From positions 186,001-250,000 of the forward strand of contig CAJTTM010000001.1 of the NCBI GenBank assembly GCA_910579135.1: a stretch of 64,000 nucleotides of DNA, written 5' to 3'. The notes beneath the pieces were generated by a model. The model did not search any database. It had not been told where the DNA came from and saw nothing but the letters and a program-made list of their open reading frames with translations. Below are positions 25,766 through 34,169 of the stretch, one piece after another. Position numbers and translations under genes: made by a program. The stretch comes from an uncultured Erysipelotrichales bacterium (GTDB lineage: Bacteria > Bacillota_I > Bacilli_A > Erysipelotrichales > Coprobacillaceae). Positions within the stretch are counted from its first letter, which is position 1, and every line of letters starts with the position of its first letter.

Positions 25766-26624
25766 CTTTCTTTCTCCTTTTTTTAATTGATGTTGATGCA
25801 ATCGCAATCACAACTAATACTGATGATAATAATTTCAAATCCCCTGAAGGTAATCCAAGTTGTAAAGCAATTGTTAAAATAGTACGATAGAATACTGCAC
25901 CAAAAACAACTGCAAATAATTGGAATGCTATCGTTTCTTTTTTAATCAAAGTTGTTCCTACAATTATACTTGCTAAACCTATAACCATCATTCCTGTACC
26001 ACTTTGAATGTCTGCAAATGTTTGATGTTGAGCGAATATTGCTCCACTCATCGAAACAAAACCATTAGCTAATGATAAACCTAATATTTTCATTTTATTT
26101 GTATCTATTGAACTTGCTTTGACCATATCCTCATTATCACCACAAGCTCTTAGGGCTAAACCAAGTTGTGTTCTTAAAAAATAATGTAAGAAAAGACAAA
26201 TTAGAATAACTAATATAAATATAATAATAAATTTATGATATGGATCATATTGTTCTAATATTGTAAAAATAGTATCACTTTCAAATAAAGAAATATTTGG
26301 AGTATCATTCATTATTCTTAAATTAATTGAATATAATCCTGTCATAGTTAATATTCCTGAAAGTAATGGCATAATCTTAAACTTGGTAATTAAAATTCCC
26401 GTTACAGCACCTGCTATCATACCGACAAATAATCCACCAATAATCCCAAGAATTGGTGAAGACGATACAGTTAAAACAGCACTCACTGCACTTCCTAACA
26501 CAAAACTTCCATCAACTGTTAAATCAGGTAAATTTAATACTTTATAACTAATATATAATCCAAGTGACATAATCGCAAATATACCACCAAGTTCTAATGC
26601 TCCTAAAACGACTGTAAAATTCAT
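25758..26624 (-). CDS. ABC transporter permease (tryptophan-type TrpY)
   Basis: A 288-residue membrane protein with about eight hydrophobic segments of the branched-chain-amino-acid-type permease family (LivH-like fold). Landmarks: ALELGGIFAIMSLGLYISYKVLNLPDLTVDGSFVLGSAVSAVL near the N-terminus and the cytoplasmic coupling loop LGLALRACGDNEDMVKASSIDTNKMKILGLSLANG (about 150-190), equivalent to the family's A-x-x-x-N-x-x-x-A. Only one permease gene is present, so a homodimer is expected. Between the binding protein gene (12 bp upstream) and the ATPase gene. Confidence 0.9.
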   Translation of the reverse strand: MNFTVVLGALELGGIFAIMSLGLYISYKVLNLPDLTVDGSFVLGSAVSAVLTVSSSPILGIIGGLFVGMIAGAVTGILITKFKIMPLLSGILTMTGLYSINLRIMNDTPNISLFESDTIFTILEQYDPYHKFIIIFILVILICLFLHYFLRTQLGLALRACGDNEDMVKASSIDTNKMKILGLSLANGFVSMSGAIFAQHQTFADIQSGTGMMVIGLASIIVGTTLIKKETIAFQLFAVVFGAVFYRTILTIALQLGLPSGDLKLLSSVLVVIAIASTSIKKRRKKDA

Positions 26625-26636
26625 TATACCAACCCC

Positions 26637-27626
26637 TTATTTAATCATTAATAAAGCTTTATCATTTTTAATTTCTTGTGGAAGAGTAATTCCAAGTTTA
26701 TTTAAAACATCTTCATTAACATAAATATTTAAATTATCTTTAAATACTTTAACAGGAATATTTTCAACCTTTTCATCTTTTAATACTTTATCTACCATAT
26801 TAGCAGTTTCCTTACCTAAATTCTCATAATTAATACCAACACTTAAGAAACCACCATCTTGAACCATAGAATCAGCTCCTACATATAAAGGAACCTTTGC
26901 TTTAGCACAAGCAGTTCCAACAACATTCATTGCACTTGCAACTGTATTATCATTAGGAACAAAAACCGCATCACATTTACTGTTTAATACTGAAACAGCT
27001 GTTTGTACTTCATTAACAGATGTTACTGTAGCTTCAACAATTTCAATTCCTTTTTCCTTCGCAAAAGCTTTCGCTTTATTAATATTTGTAACAGAATTAG
27101 CTTCGCCTTTATTATATAAAACACCTAATTTTTTTAAATTTGGATTAATCTCTAAAGCTCTTTGTAAAATCAATTCAACTTGAATTTCATCACTTGTACC
27201 AGTAATATTTTTATCTGGCTTTTCTAATGATGATGTTAACTTCGCACCTATAGGATCACTCACTGCTGCAAATATGATTGGTGTATCCTTAGACAATATT
27301 GCTGCTGCTTGAGCAACTGGAGTTGCTATTGCCATAACAACATCTGGACTCTTAGATTTAAAATCTTGAATAATACTTGCTGCTGTATTTGTATCACCTT
27401 GAGCGTTCTTAAAAATATACTCAACATTATCTCCATCCTTATATCCCAATTCTTCCATTTGTTTATCAAAAGCACTCTTAATTGTATTTAAAGAAGTATG
27501 TTCAACAAGTTGAATAATTGCAACTATTTTCTTTTCATTACTATTCTTTTCACCATTACCATTTCCACAACCCACTAAACTACCAACTAAACCAAAACAT
27601 AATAATAACTTTCCTAATTTTTTCAT
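26637..27626 (-). CDS. ABC transporter substrate-binding lipoprotein (tryptophan-type TrpX)
   Basis: A 329-residue periplasmic-type binding protein with a lipoprotein signal MKKLGKLLLCFGLVGSLVGCGNG (lipobox LVGC, Cys about 20). The rest is the ABC substrate-binding (PF04392-like) fold: AIIQLVEHTSLNTIKSAF, VMAIATPVAQAAAILSKDTPIIFAAVSDPIGAKL, and YVGADSMVQDGGFLSVGINYENLG. This family includes TrpX. First structural gene behind the T-box; the start has GGAG nine bases upstream. Tryptophan as ligand is inferred from the T-box specifier. Confidence 0.9.
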   Translation of the reverse strand: MKKLGKLLLCFGLVGSLVGCGNGNGEKNSNEKKIVAIIQLVEHTSLNTIKSAFDKQMEELGYKDGDNVEYIFKNAQGDTNTAASIIQDFKSKSPDVVMAIATPVAQAAAILSKDTPIIFAAVSDPIGAKLTSSLEKPDKNITGTSDEIQVELILQRALEINPNLKKLGVLYNKGEANSVTNINKAKAFAKEKGIEIVEATVTSVNEVQTAVSVLNSKCDAVFVPNDNTVASAMNVVGTACAKAKVPLYVGADSMVQDGGFLSVGINYENLGKETANMVDKVLKDEKVENIPVKVFKDNLNIYVNEDVLNKLGITLPQEIKNDKALLMIK

Positions 27627-27660
27627 CTCTATAATCTCCTTTATTTATAATTCGTTTTTT

Positions 27661-27690
27661 TTAAAACAAAGAAATGCACCATCGTTTCAT
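27661..27690 (-). CDS. Nine-codon ORF with one Trp codon between T-box and transporter
   Basis: ATG at 27690 with AAGGAG eight bases upstream, reading MKRWCISLF then TAA at 27661. It lies downstream of the T-box terminator and about 35 bases before the binding-protein gene. The ribosome site is as good as that of real genes nearby, and the only Trp codon lies at position 4. It could be a leader peptide adding a second Trp-responsive control, or an accident. No strong terminator hairpin follows, which weakens the attenuation reading. Confidence 0.35.
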   Translation of the reverse strand: MKRWCISLF

Positions 27691-27727
27691 AAATTTTACT
27701 CCTTCCTTGCTTGCATTGTATAGAAAC

Positions 27728-27967
27728 AAAAAACATCTGTCCTCAAAGGACAGATGTATATATCTGCTAATGCCACCTTTAAAAAGTTTTTATACAAAAT
27801 GCTAACACATTTTTGCCTTGTAACGTAGGCTTTACGTCTTTGGATACTCGAAACCTTTCCCCATCGCCCTCGTAGGTCCATTTATCTTAACTGCCATTAT
27901 CTAGATCACACCACCCTAGACTCTCTTTGAATACATCTTTAAGTTTTATCTCCTACTCATTAGTTTA
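27728..27967 (-). ncRNA. T-box leader, predicted to sense tRNA-Trp
   Basis: A T-box RNA senses uncharged tRNA and switches from terminator to antiterminator. Read on the minus strand: the 5' arm contains GAGTAGGAG and AGAGAG, an apical stem TCTAG...CTAGA with GGGTGGTG, then a specifier region AAATGGACCTAC. GTAGG of the 5' arm pairs with CCTAC next to the specifier, placing TGG (27878-27880) as the codon read: Trp. The T-box core reads AAAGGTGGCATTAG (about 27771-27784), with TGGC able to pair with the CCA end preceded by G73. An antiterminator can form as AAAGG with CCTTT and CAGAT with ATCTG, excluding the terminator at 27733-27757. It precedes the transporter operon. Confidence 0.88.
27733..27757 (-). 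terminator. T-box intrinsic terminator
   Basis: An 11-bp perfect stem ACATCTGTCCT / AGGACAGATGT with a three-base loop, followed on the minus strand by TTTTTTG. Its 5' arm shares ATCTGTCC with the competing antiterminator. Confidence 0.9.
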
Positions 27968-27974
27968 TAATAAT

Positions 27975-28003
27975 AAATTATCATATTAATTCCAAAATGT
28001 CAA
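27975..28003 (-). promoter_or_regulatory. SigA promoter of the T-box / transporter operon
   Basis: Minus strand -35 TTGACA (27998-28003), 17-base spacer, -10 TAATTT (27975-27980) preceded by TGA (extended -10). The T-box begins just after the expected start of transcription. Confidence 0.85.
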
Positions 28004-28013
28004 TAGCTATATA

Positions 28014-28038
28014 AAAAACAGGAATTAATCCTGTTTTT
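28014..28038 (-). terminator. Terminator of ppdK
   Basis: Stem AAAAACAGGA / TCCTGTTTTT with a five-base loop, six bases after the ppdK stop; on the minus strand it ends in a T-run. It lies just upstream of the T-box promoter. Confidence 0.8.
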
Positions 28039-28043
28039 CATAA

Positions 28044-30677
28044 TTATTTAGCGTTTTTTTCTTTAACAGCAGCTTGAGCAGCAGCTAATCTTGCTAAAGG
28101 TACACGGAATGGAGAACATGAAACATAAGTCAAACCAATCTTATGACAGAATTCAACTGTTCTTGGATCTCCACCATGTTCACCACAGATACCTAATTTG
28201 ATATCAGGACGAACTGGTTTAGCTTTTTCAATAGCAATCTTCATTAATTGACCAACACCATTTTCATCAACATGAGCAAATGGATCAGATTCGAAGATGT
28301 TCTTTGCATAATATTCTGATAAGAATTTAGCAGCATCATCACGAGAGAATCCATAAGTCATTTGAGTTAAATCGTTTGTACCAAATGAGAAGAATTCAGC
28401 TTCTTTAGCAATTTCATCAGCAGTTAAAGCAGCTCTAGGAATTTCGATCATTGTACCAACTTTGTAGTTTAATTCAACTCCAGCATCTGCAATAACTTTG
28501 TCAGCAGTTTCAACAACTACTTTCTTAACATATTGTAACTCTTTAACATCTCCAACAAGTGGAATCATGATTTCAGGCTCAACATGTAAACCTTCTTTGT
28601 TACACTTAATAGCAGCTTCGATAACTGCAGTAGTTTGCATTTTTGCAATTTCAGGATAAGTTACAGATAAACGACATCCTCTATGACCCATCATTGGATT
28701 GAATTCTTTTAATGATTCAACACGTGCTTTTAAAGCATCAAAAGACATACCTAAGCTTTCAGCTAAAGGTTTGATTTCTTCATCAGTATGAGGTAAGAAT
28801 TCATGTAAAGGTGGATCTAAGAAACGAATATTAACTCCATATCCATCCATAGTTTTAAATAATTGTTCAAAGTCATCTCTTTGATATGGTAAAATCTTAG
28901 CTAATGCTTCTTCTCTAGCTTCAACAGTTTCAGCAGTAATCATACGTCTAAAGTTGAAGATTCTTTCTTCATCGAAGAACATATGTTCAGTTCTACATAA
29001 TCCGATACCTTCAGCACCGAAGTTACGAGCTTGAGCAGCATCTCTTGGATTATCAGCATTAGTTCTAACTTTTAATGTACGAACTTCATCAGCCCATGAC
29101 ATGAAAGTTCCAAAGTCTCCACCGATTTCTGGTTCAACAGTATCAATTCTTTCACCATAAACGTTTCCTGTACTTCCATCTAATGACATCCAATCACCTT
29201 CATGATATTCTTTACCATCAGGAGTTGTTAATACTTTGTTTTCTTCATCAATCTTTAATTCACCACATCCAGCAACACAGCAAGTACCCATACCACGAGC
29301 AACAACTGCAGCATGTGAAGTCATACCACCACGAACAGTTAAAACACCATGGGCAATAACCATACCTTCGATATCTTCTGGTGAAGTTTCAAGACGTACT
29401 AATAACATATCTTGAACACCATTTTCTTTAGCAGCCATAACATCTTCAGCAGTGAAATAAATATGACCTGTAGCAGCTCCTGGAGAAGCAGCTAACCCAT
29501 TAGCAACTGGATTTGCTTTCTTTAATGCATCAGCATCAAAGTTTGGATGTAATAATTGGTCTAATTGTCTAGGATCAACTTTTAATAAAGCCTCTTCCTT
29601 AGTAATCATACCTTCATTTACAAGATCAACAGCAATCTTTAATGCAGCTTGAGCAGTTCTCTTACCATTACGAGTTTGTAACATATATAATTTACCATTT
29701 TCAATAGTAAATTCCATATCTTGCATATCTTTGTAATGTTTTTCTAAGATATCACAAACATCACAGAATTGTTTGTAACAATCTGGCATAACTTCATTTA
29801 ATGTAGCAATTGGACGAGGTGTTCTGATACCAGCAACAACGTCTTCACCTTGTGCATTCATTAAATATTCACCATATAATTTGTTTTCACCAGTAGCTGG
29901 GTTACGAGTAAATGCAACACCAGTACCAGAAGTATCTCCAGTATTACCATAAACCATTTGTTGAACGTTTACTGCAGTACCCCAAGAACCAGGGATATCA
30001 TTTAAACGTCTATATGTAATAGCACGGTCATTGTTCCAAGAACGGAAAACAGCTTTGATTGCTTCCATTAATTGTTCTTTTGGATCTTGTGGGAAGTCAA
30101 CACCTGCATGTTTTTTGTATTCTTCTTTATAGATTGCAACAACCTCTTTTAAATCCTCAGCAGTTAAATCAGTATCAAATTCAATACCTTTTTCTTCCTT
30201 AATTGCATCAAATTTTCTTTCAAAAGAACTCTTTGGGAATCCTTTAACAACATCAGCAAACATTTGAATAAATCTTCTATAACTATCATAGACAAATCTT
30301 TCATTGTTTGTGATTTGAGCGAATCCAGTAGCAACTTCATCATTTAATCCTAAGTTTAATACTGTATCCATCATACCAGGCATAGATTCTCTTGCACCTG
30401 AACGAACTGAAACTAATAATGGATTAGTTGGATCCCCCAATTTCTTTCCAGTTTCAGCTTCTAAACCAGCTAATTTTTCATCGATTTGAGCACAAATTTC
30501 TGGAGAAATTTGTTTTCCATCTTCGTAATAAGCAGTACAAGCTTCAGTAGAAACTGTAAATCCTTGTGGAACTGGTAATCCAATACTAGTCATTTCAGCT
30601 AAGTTTGCACCCTTACCACCAAGGATGATTCTCATATCTTTATTACCTTCTCTAAATGAATAAACATATTGTTTCAT
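28044..30677 (-). CDS. ppdK: Pyruvate, phosphate dikinase
   Basis: Interconverts pyruvate + ATP + Pi and phosphoenolpyruvate + AMP + PPi, commonly glycolytic in anaerobes that use PPi. The 877-residue protein, usual length, has the N-terminal ATP-grasp domain (LGGKGANLAEMTSIGLPVPQGF; VSVRSGARESMPGMMDTVLNLGLN), the swivelling domain with the phosphorylated His in GGMTSHAAVVARGMGTCCVAG (about 455), and the C-terminal PEP/pyruvate barrel (LCRTEHMFF, GTMIEIPRAAL, SFGTNDLTQ, LGICGEHGGDP with the catalytic Cys). No ppsR-type regulator is adjacent. Monocistronic with its own promoter and terminator. Confidence 0.97.
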   Translation of the reverse strand: MKQYVYSFREGNKDMRIILGGKGANLAEMTSIGLPVPQGFTVSTEACTAYYEDGKQISPEICAQIDEKLAGLEAETGKKLGDPTNPLLVSVRSGARESMPGMMDTVLNLGLNDEVATGFAQITNNERFVYDSYRRFIQMFADVVKGFPKSSFERKFDAIKEEKGIEFDTDLTAEDLKEVVAIYKEEYKKHAGVDFPQDPKEQLMEAIKAVFRSWNNDRAITYRRLNDIPGSWGTAVNVQQMVYGNTGDTSGTGVAFTRNPATGENKLYGEYLMNAQGEDVVAGIRTPRPIATLNEVMPDCYKQFCDVCDILEKHYKDMQDMEFTIENGKLYMLQTRNGKRTAQAALKIAVDLVNEGMITKEEALLKVDPRQLDQLLHPNFDADALKKANPVANGLAASPGAATGHIYFTAEDVMAAKENGVQDMLLVRLETSPEDIEGMVIAHGVLTVRGGMTSHAAVVARGMGTCCVAGCGELKIDEENKVLTTPDGKEYHEGDWMSLDGSTGNVYGERIDTVEPEIGGDFGTFMSWADEVRTLKVRTNADNPRDAAQARNFGAEGIGLCRTEHMFFDEERIFNFRRMITAETVEAREEALAKILPYQRDDFEQLFKTMDGYGVNIRFLDPPLHEFLPHTDEEIKPLAESLGMSFDALKARVESLKEFNPMMGHRGCRLSVTYPEIAKMQTTAVIEAAIKCNKEGLHVEPEIMIPLVGDVKELQYVKKVVVETADKVIADAGVELNYKVGTMIEIPRAALTADEIAKEAEFFSFGTNDLTQMTYGFSRDDAAKFLSEYYAKNIFESDPFAHVDENGVGQLMKIAIEKAKPVRPDIKLGICGEHGGDPRTVEFCHKIGLTYVSCSPFRVPLARLAAAQAAVKEKNAK

Positions 30678-30709
30678 GTAAAAAATTTCCTCCTTTTTTT
30701 ATCTACACT

Positions 30710-30739
30710 ATTATACACTAATATACTACTTTCAATCAA
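30710..30739 (-). promoter_or_regulatory. Promoter of ppdK
   Basis: Minus strand -35 TTGATT (30734-30739), 18-base spacer, perfect -10 TATAAT (30710-30715), 33 bases before the ATG and followed by an AAGGAGG ribosome site. Confidence 0.7.
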
Positions 30740-30811
30740 GCCTTTTTTTCATAACTTATTTATGAAAAAATAAAAAATATTTTATTGATAATAAAAAAAA
30801 GAAAATATAGC

Positions 30812-32470
30812 TTAAAATTTTACATTTCCTAACTTTTGAAGTAAATAAGGTCTTACCAACGCAATAAAATATAATGACCCTGTTATAAATAAGACTCCTT
30901 TAAAATCAATAGCATTATCAATAGCTTTTTGCCAATCTTTTTCTATTTTTACTGGAAAATTTTCTGCTAAAAGTTCAGCTTTTTGAGCTCTATAATGATT
31001 AAACTCACAAATTGTTAAATCATCACTCAATTCTAATAATTTTTCTATCATTCCATGAGTATCTTTATCTCTCAATGCACTAAATATGATTTTTATATTA
31101 GAATATTTTTGAGCAGCATTACAAAAAGCATCCATACCTTCTTTATTATGTGCTCCATCAATAATGATAAGGGGATCTTTCCTTATGACTTCAAATCGCC
31201 CTTTCCATTTTGCTTGATATAATCCTTTTTTTAAATCGTTATCACTATAATTAACTTTATGATTGTCTTTTAAATACCTTAAAACCTCAATTGCTAAAAC
31301 AGCATTATAACACTGATAATTTGCTCCAGTCATCAAACAATATTCACAATCATCATAACAAAATGAAACTGTATCTAAATTATATTGAATACAAGAAATT
31401 TCTTTTGTTAATATTAACGAAGAATGATGCTTGTCGCATATTTCTTTAAAAACATCTAAGCACTCTTTCTTTTTTTCACCTGTAATAAACGCAGTATTTT
31501 CTTTAATGATTCCACCTTTTGTCCTTGCAATTTGAACATACGTATCCCCTAAATAATCAGTATGATCTAAACCAATATTCGTATTTACACTAACCATTGG
31601 ATTCACAATATTAGTAGCATCTAATTCTCCACCTAATCCAACTTCAAAGATTGCATAATCTACTTCTTTATCAATAAAATACATAATCGCAATAAAAACT
31701 TCTATTTCAAACATTGATAAATCATATTTTAAACATATCTCCATATATTGATTACTATATTTTAAAATCTCATCTTCTAAAATACTATGATCATTAACTC
31801 TCATGACATCTAAACGACTCACTAAAGCTGGAGATGTAAATGTTCCTATCTTATAACCTGCTAGTTGTAAAACTTCTCTAATATAGTTTGTTGTAGAACC
31901 CTTTCCATTTGTACCACCTATATGAATAATTTTCAATCTATTTTGAATATCACAAAAATCATTCATAAAATTCTTAAAATGATCTAAAGCATAAACTCTT
32001 TGTTTTAATGACATTATAAATTCATGAACTTCATCATAACTTTGAAAATCATAATTACGATTAGATTGATAAACCATATTATATTGGCTGTCCTTAGAAT
32101 CTACGACCTTAAAATCATTATCAACATAAAAATCATAATTTTCTTTAGAGGATATTACATAAAGTTGACCACATATTAATTGTTTCACCTTATCAAGAAG
32201 TCGATAAACTATTTTTTCATCACAATTGCTATTTATAGATAAACAACATAATTGATGATGATTCCAACTCACTATTCCGTTCAAATCATCATCAAAATAT
32301 CCTATCATAAAGAAAGATTTCTCTTTTATTTTATCAACAAAAGAAGGAAATTCTTCCAATAAATCATTTCCTTCTTCATAATGATCATCTAATGTAAAAT
32401 ACTTAACCCCTTTATTTATATATAATATATATATATCAAAATCATTTTCATTTAAAAATCGAAACTTCAT
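30812..32470 (-). CDS. folC: Folylpolyglutamate synthase with N-terminal acetyltransferase-like domain
   Basis: FolC adds glutamates to folates (and may act as dihydrofolate synthase). In this 552-residue protein, FolC occupies about residues 135-552: IHIGGTNGKGSTTNYI (P-loop, about 178), SVNTNIGLDHTDYLGDTYVQIARTKGGIIK (about 285-315) and IIDGAHNKEGMDAF (about 425). The first ~135 residues are extra: MKFRFLNENDFDIYILYI...FFMIGYFDDDLNGIVSW has the strand pattern of a GNAT fold, though no clear acetyl-CoA Q/R-x-x-G-x-G motif. The start is well supported at ATG 32470, 14 bp after darA. No separate folC gene is in the window. Confidence 0.88.
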   Translation of the reverse strand: MKFRFLNENDFDIYILYINKGVKYFTLDDHYEEGNDLLEEFPSFVDKIKEKSFFMIGYFDDDLNGIVSWNHHQLCCLSINSNCDEKIVYRLLDKVKQLICGQLYVISSKENYDFYVDNDFKVVDSKDSQYNMVYQSNRNYDFQSYDEVHEFIMSLKQRVYALDHFKNFMNDFCDIQNRLKIIHIGGTNGKGSTTNYIREVLQLAGYKIGTFTSPALVSRLDVMRVNDHSILEDEILKYSNQYMEICLKYDLSMFEIEVFIAIMYFIDKEVDYAIFEVGLGGELDATNIVNPMVSVNTNIGLDHTDYLGDTYVQIARTKGGIIKENTAFITGEKKKECLDVFKEICDKHHSSLILTKEISCIQYNLDTVSFCYDDCEYCLMTGANYQCYNAVLAIEVLRYLKDNHKVNYSDNDLKKGLYQAKWKGRFEVIRKDPLIIIDGAHNKEGMDAFCNAAQKYSNIKIIFSALRDKDTHGMIEKLLELSDDLTICEFNHYRAQKAELLAENFPVKIEKDWQKAIDNAIDFKGVLFITGSLYFIALVRPYLLQKLGNVKF

Positions 32471-32484
32471 TTTTACTAACCTTC

Positions 32485-32811
32485 TTAAATCTTTTCAAAT
32501 CTATCAATATCCACAACAAAAACTGTTGCACCTCCAACAAGAACATCTACCATTATTGGAGTAAAAAAGTCTCCCATTTCAGTTGGAGGGACAGTTGGTT
32601 GTTTAACAACACGTTTTTTTGCATGAGCCTTAATGATTTCAATAACTGCATCAACTTTATCATCATTAGTCCCAATTAAAAAAGTAATATTTCCATTCTT
32701 TAAAAAACCACCTGTTGAAGCTAACTTAGTTACAAAAAAGCCACCTTCAGTTAAATAAGTTTGAACCTCTGCACTATCATCTCTATTAACTATCGCAATT
32801 ATAAGTTTCAT
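32485..32811 (-). CDS. darA: Cyclic-di-AMP receptor DarA/PstA (PII-like)
   Basis: A 108-residue PII-like trimeric protein that binds c-di-AMP; its output is poorly understood. Residues MKLIIAIVNRDDSAEVQTYLTEGGFFVTKLASTGGFLKNGNITFLIG match the DarA N-terminus with the nucleotide-binding TGGFL (about 33), followed by the large B-loop and PTEMGDFFTP...VLVGGATVFVVDIDRF. Located between the dNTPase and FolC fusion genes; in other Firmicutes it is often next to tmk and holB instead. GGAGG ribosome site. Confidence 0.95.
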   Translation of the reverse strand: MKLIIAIVNRDDSAEVQTYLTEGGFFVTKLASTGGFLKNGNITFLIGTNDDKVDAVIEIIKAHAKKRVVKQPTVPPTEMGDFFTPIMVDVLVGGATVFVVDIDRFEKI

Positions 32812-32930
32812 ATAAATTCCTCCTTTATTTATATTTTAACATGTTTTTTTATAAAAAACATCTTTTATTATTTAATCCTTATAAGTTTAAATATCATAAC
32901 ACAATTCCACTATAAGATATACAAAAATTT

Positions 32931-34112
32931 TTAAGCATTAATAAAACTATCGTGTTGTAATGGTAAAAAACGTTGAATATATTCATTTAAAACATAGTTA
33001 TCAGTCATCGAAGATAAGTAATCACTGACAATTAATTCTTTAGGTGTAGATTGATAACTATCTGTCATTCTATGAACATGAACATGAATACCTGTTTCCA
33101 CATTACAACTCACTAAATCTTCATAAAAGGCATTATATAATTCTATGACCATTCTTGTTAACTTTTCATTTTCTTTTATTAACATAGGATGATGATGTAT
33201 CTTTTTGGAAATAAAATGAAATAATACTGTTAATGCATTAAAAACTTCATCAGAAAATTCTAAATAAGGTCTTTCAAAACTATGAATAACAATATCTCCA
33301 ATTAATCGATTAATCATTGATTTATTATCTTTCCCTAAAACTGATGTCACTTCATTTGGTAAATCCTCTTCACTAATAATACCTACCTTAATTGCGTCCT
33401 CTACATCTTTACCAACATAAGATATAATATCACTGATCCTTACAACACATCCTTCTAATGTCATTGGTGAAATTTTTAAACTATAATCCTTTTCATGCCA
33501 GCACTTTTCATATTCATCCCAAAAATCATCTACTGTTTTATTTCTATTAGGGAAATACTGTTTCGAAAGAATTTCTCCATTATGGCATAAGACTCCATCT
33601 AAAACTTGTAAGGATACATTATATCCTACTCCATTTCTTTCAATAAACAATAAATTTCTTACACTATTTGCATTATGAGCAAAATAACCAAAACCTCTTT
33701 TTTCTAAACAATCATTAATCGCTCTTTCACCAACATGTCCATAGGGAGCATGTCCTAAATCATGACCTAAAGCAATAGCTTCAATTAAATCAAGATTAAG
33801 ATTTAAACCTCTACCAATCTGTCTAGCAATTCTTGAAACCCATTGAACATGTAATGATCTTTTGGAAATATGATTATTGCTAAAAAAAGACAATGCTTGT
33901 GTTTTATCAACATATCTAGAATAACTCTTTGAATATAACACTCTATCAACATCTTCTTCAAATGGCCATCGTATATCAAATTTATTATTTTTATTTAAAC
34001 TGGTTTTAACTTTAATACATTCACTATTTTTTGTTGCATAAGGTGAAAGACTTTGATCCTGTTTATAAGTTGCTAATATGGAAGAAAGAATAATTATCTC
34101 TTTATCGTTCAT
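32931..34112 (-). CDS. dgt: dGTP triphosphohydrolase-like HD-domain protein
   Basis: Predicted dNTP triphosphohydrolase of the SAMHD1/Dgt HD superfamily, hydrolysing dNTPs to the nucleoside and triphosphate. In the 393-residue protein the metal-binding set is complete: LHVQWVSRIARQIGRGLNL (His, about 80) and AIALGHDLGHAPYGHVGERAINDCL (H-D and downstream His, about 108-132). VRISDIISYVGKDVEDAI (about 220) supplies the last Asp. It is shorter than E. coli Dgt (505) and resembles the Firmicute dGTPase-like clade. Divergent from mutY. Confidence 0.88.
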   Translation of the reverse strand: MNDKEIIILSSILATYKQDQSLSPYATKNSECIKVKTSLNKNNKFDIRWPFEEDVDRVLYSKSYSRYVDKTQALSFFSNNHISKRSLHVQWVSRIARQIGRGLNLNLDLIEAIALGHDLGHAPYGHVGERAINDCLEKRGFGYFAHNANSVRNLLFIERNGVGYNVSLQVLDGVLCHNGEILSKQYFPNRNKTVDDFWDEYEKCWHEKDYSLKISPMTLEGCVVRISDIISYVGKDVEDAIKVGIISEEDLPNEVTSVLGKDNKSMINRLIGDIVIHSFERPYLEFSDEVFNALTVLFHFISKKIHHHPMLIKENEKLTRMVIELYNAFYEDLVSCNVETGIHVHVHRMTDSYQSTPKELIVSDYLSSMTDNYVLNEYIQRFLPLQHDSFINA

Positions 34113-34169
34113 ATTATCAAATCCTTTCCTTTTTTTCTTTAGTTATAGTATAATATATGCGGTGATTTT

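Noticed and set aside
30745..30775. Palindrome TTCATAA / TTATGAA upstream of ppdK
   Set aside because: AT-only stem with no T-run on the side needed by folC; could be chance in this composition.
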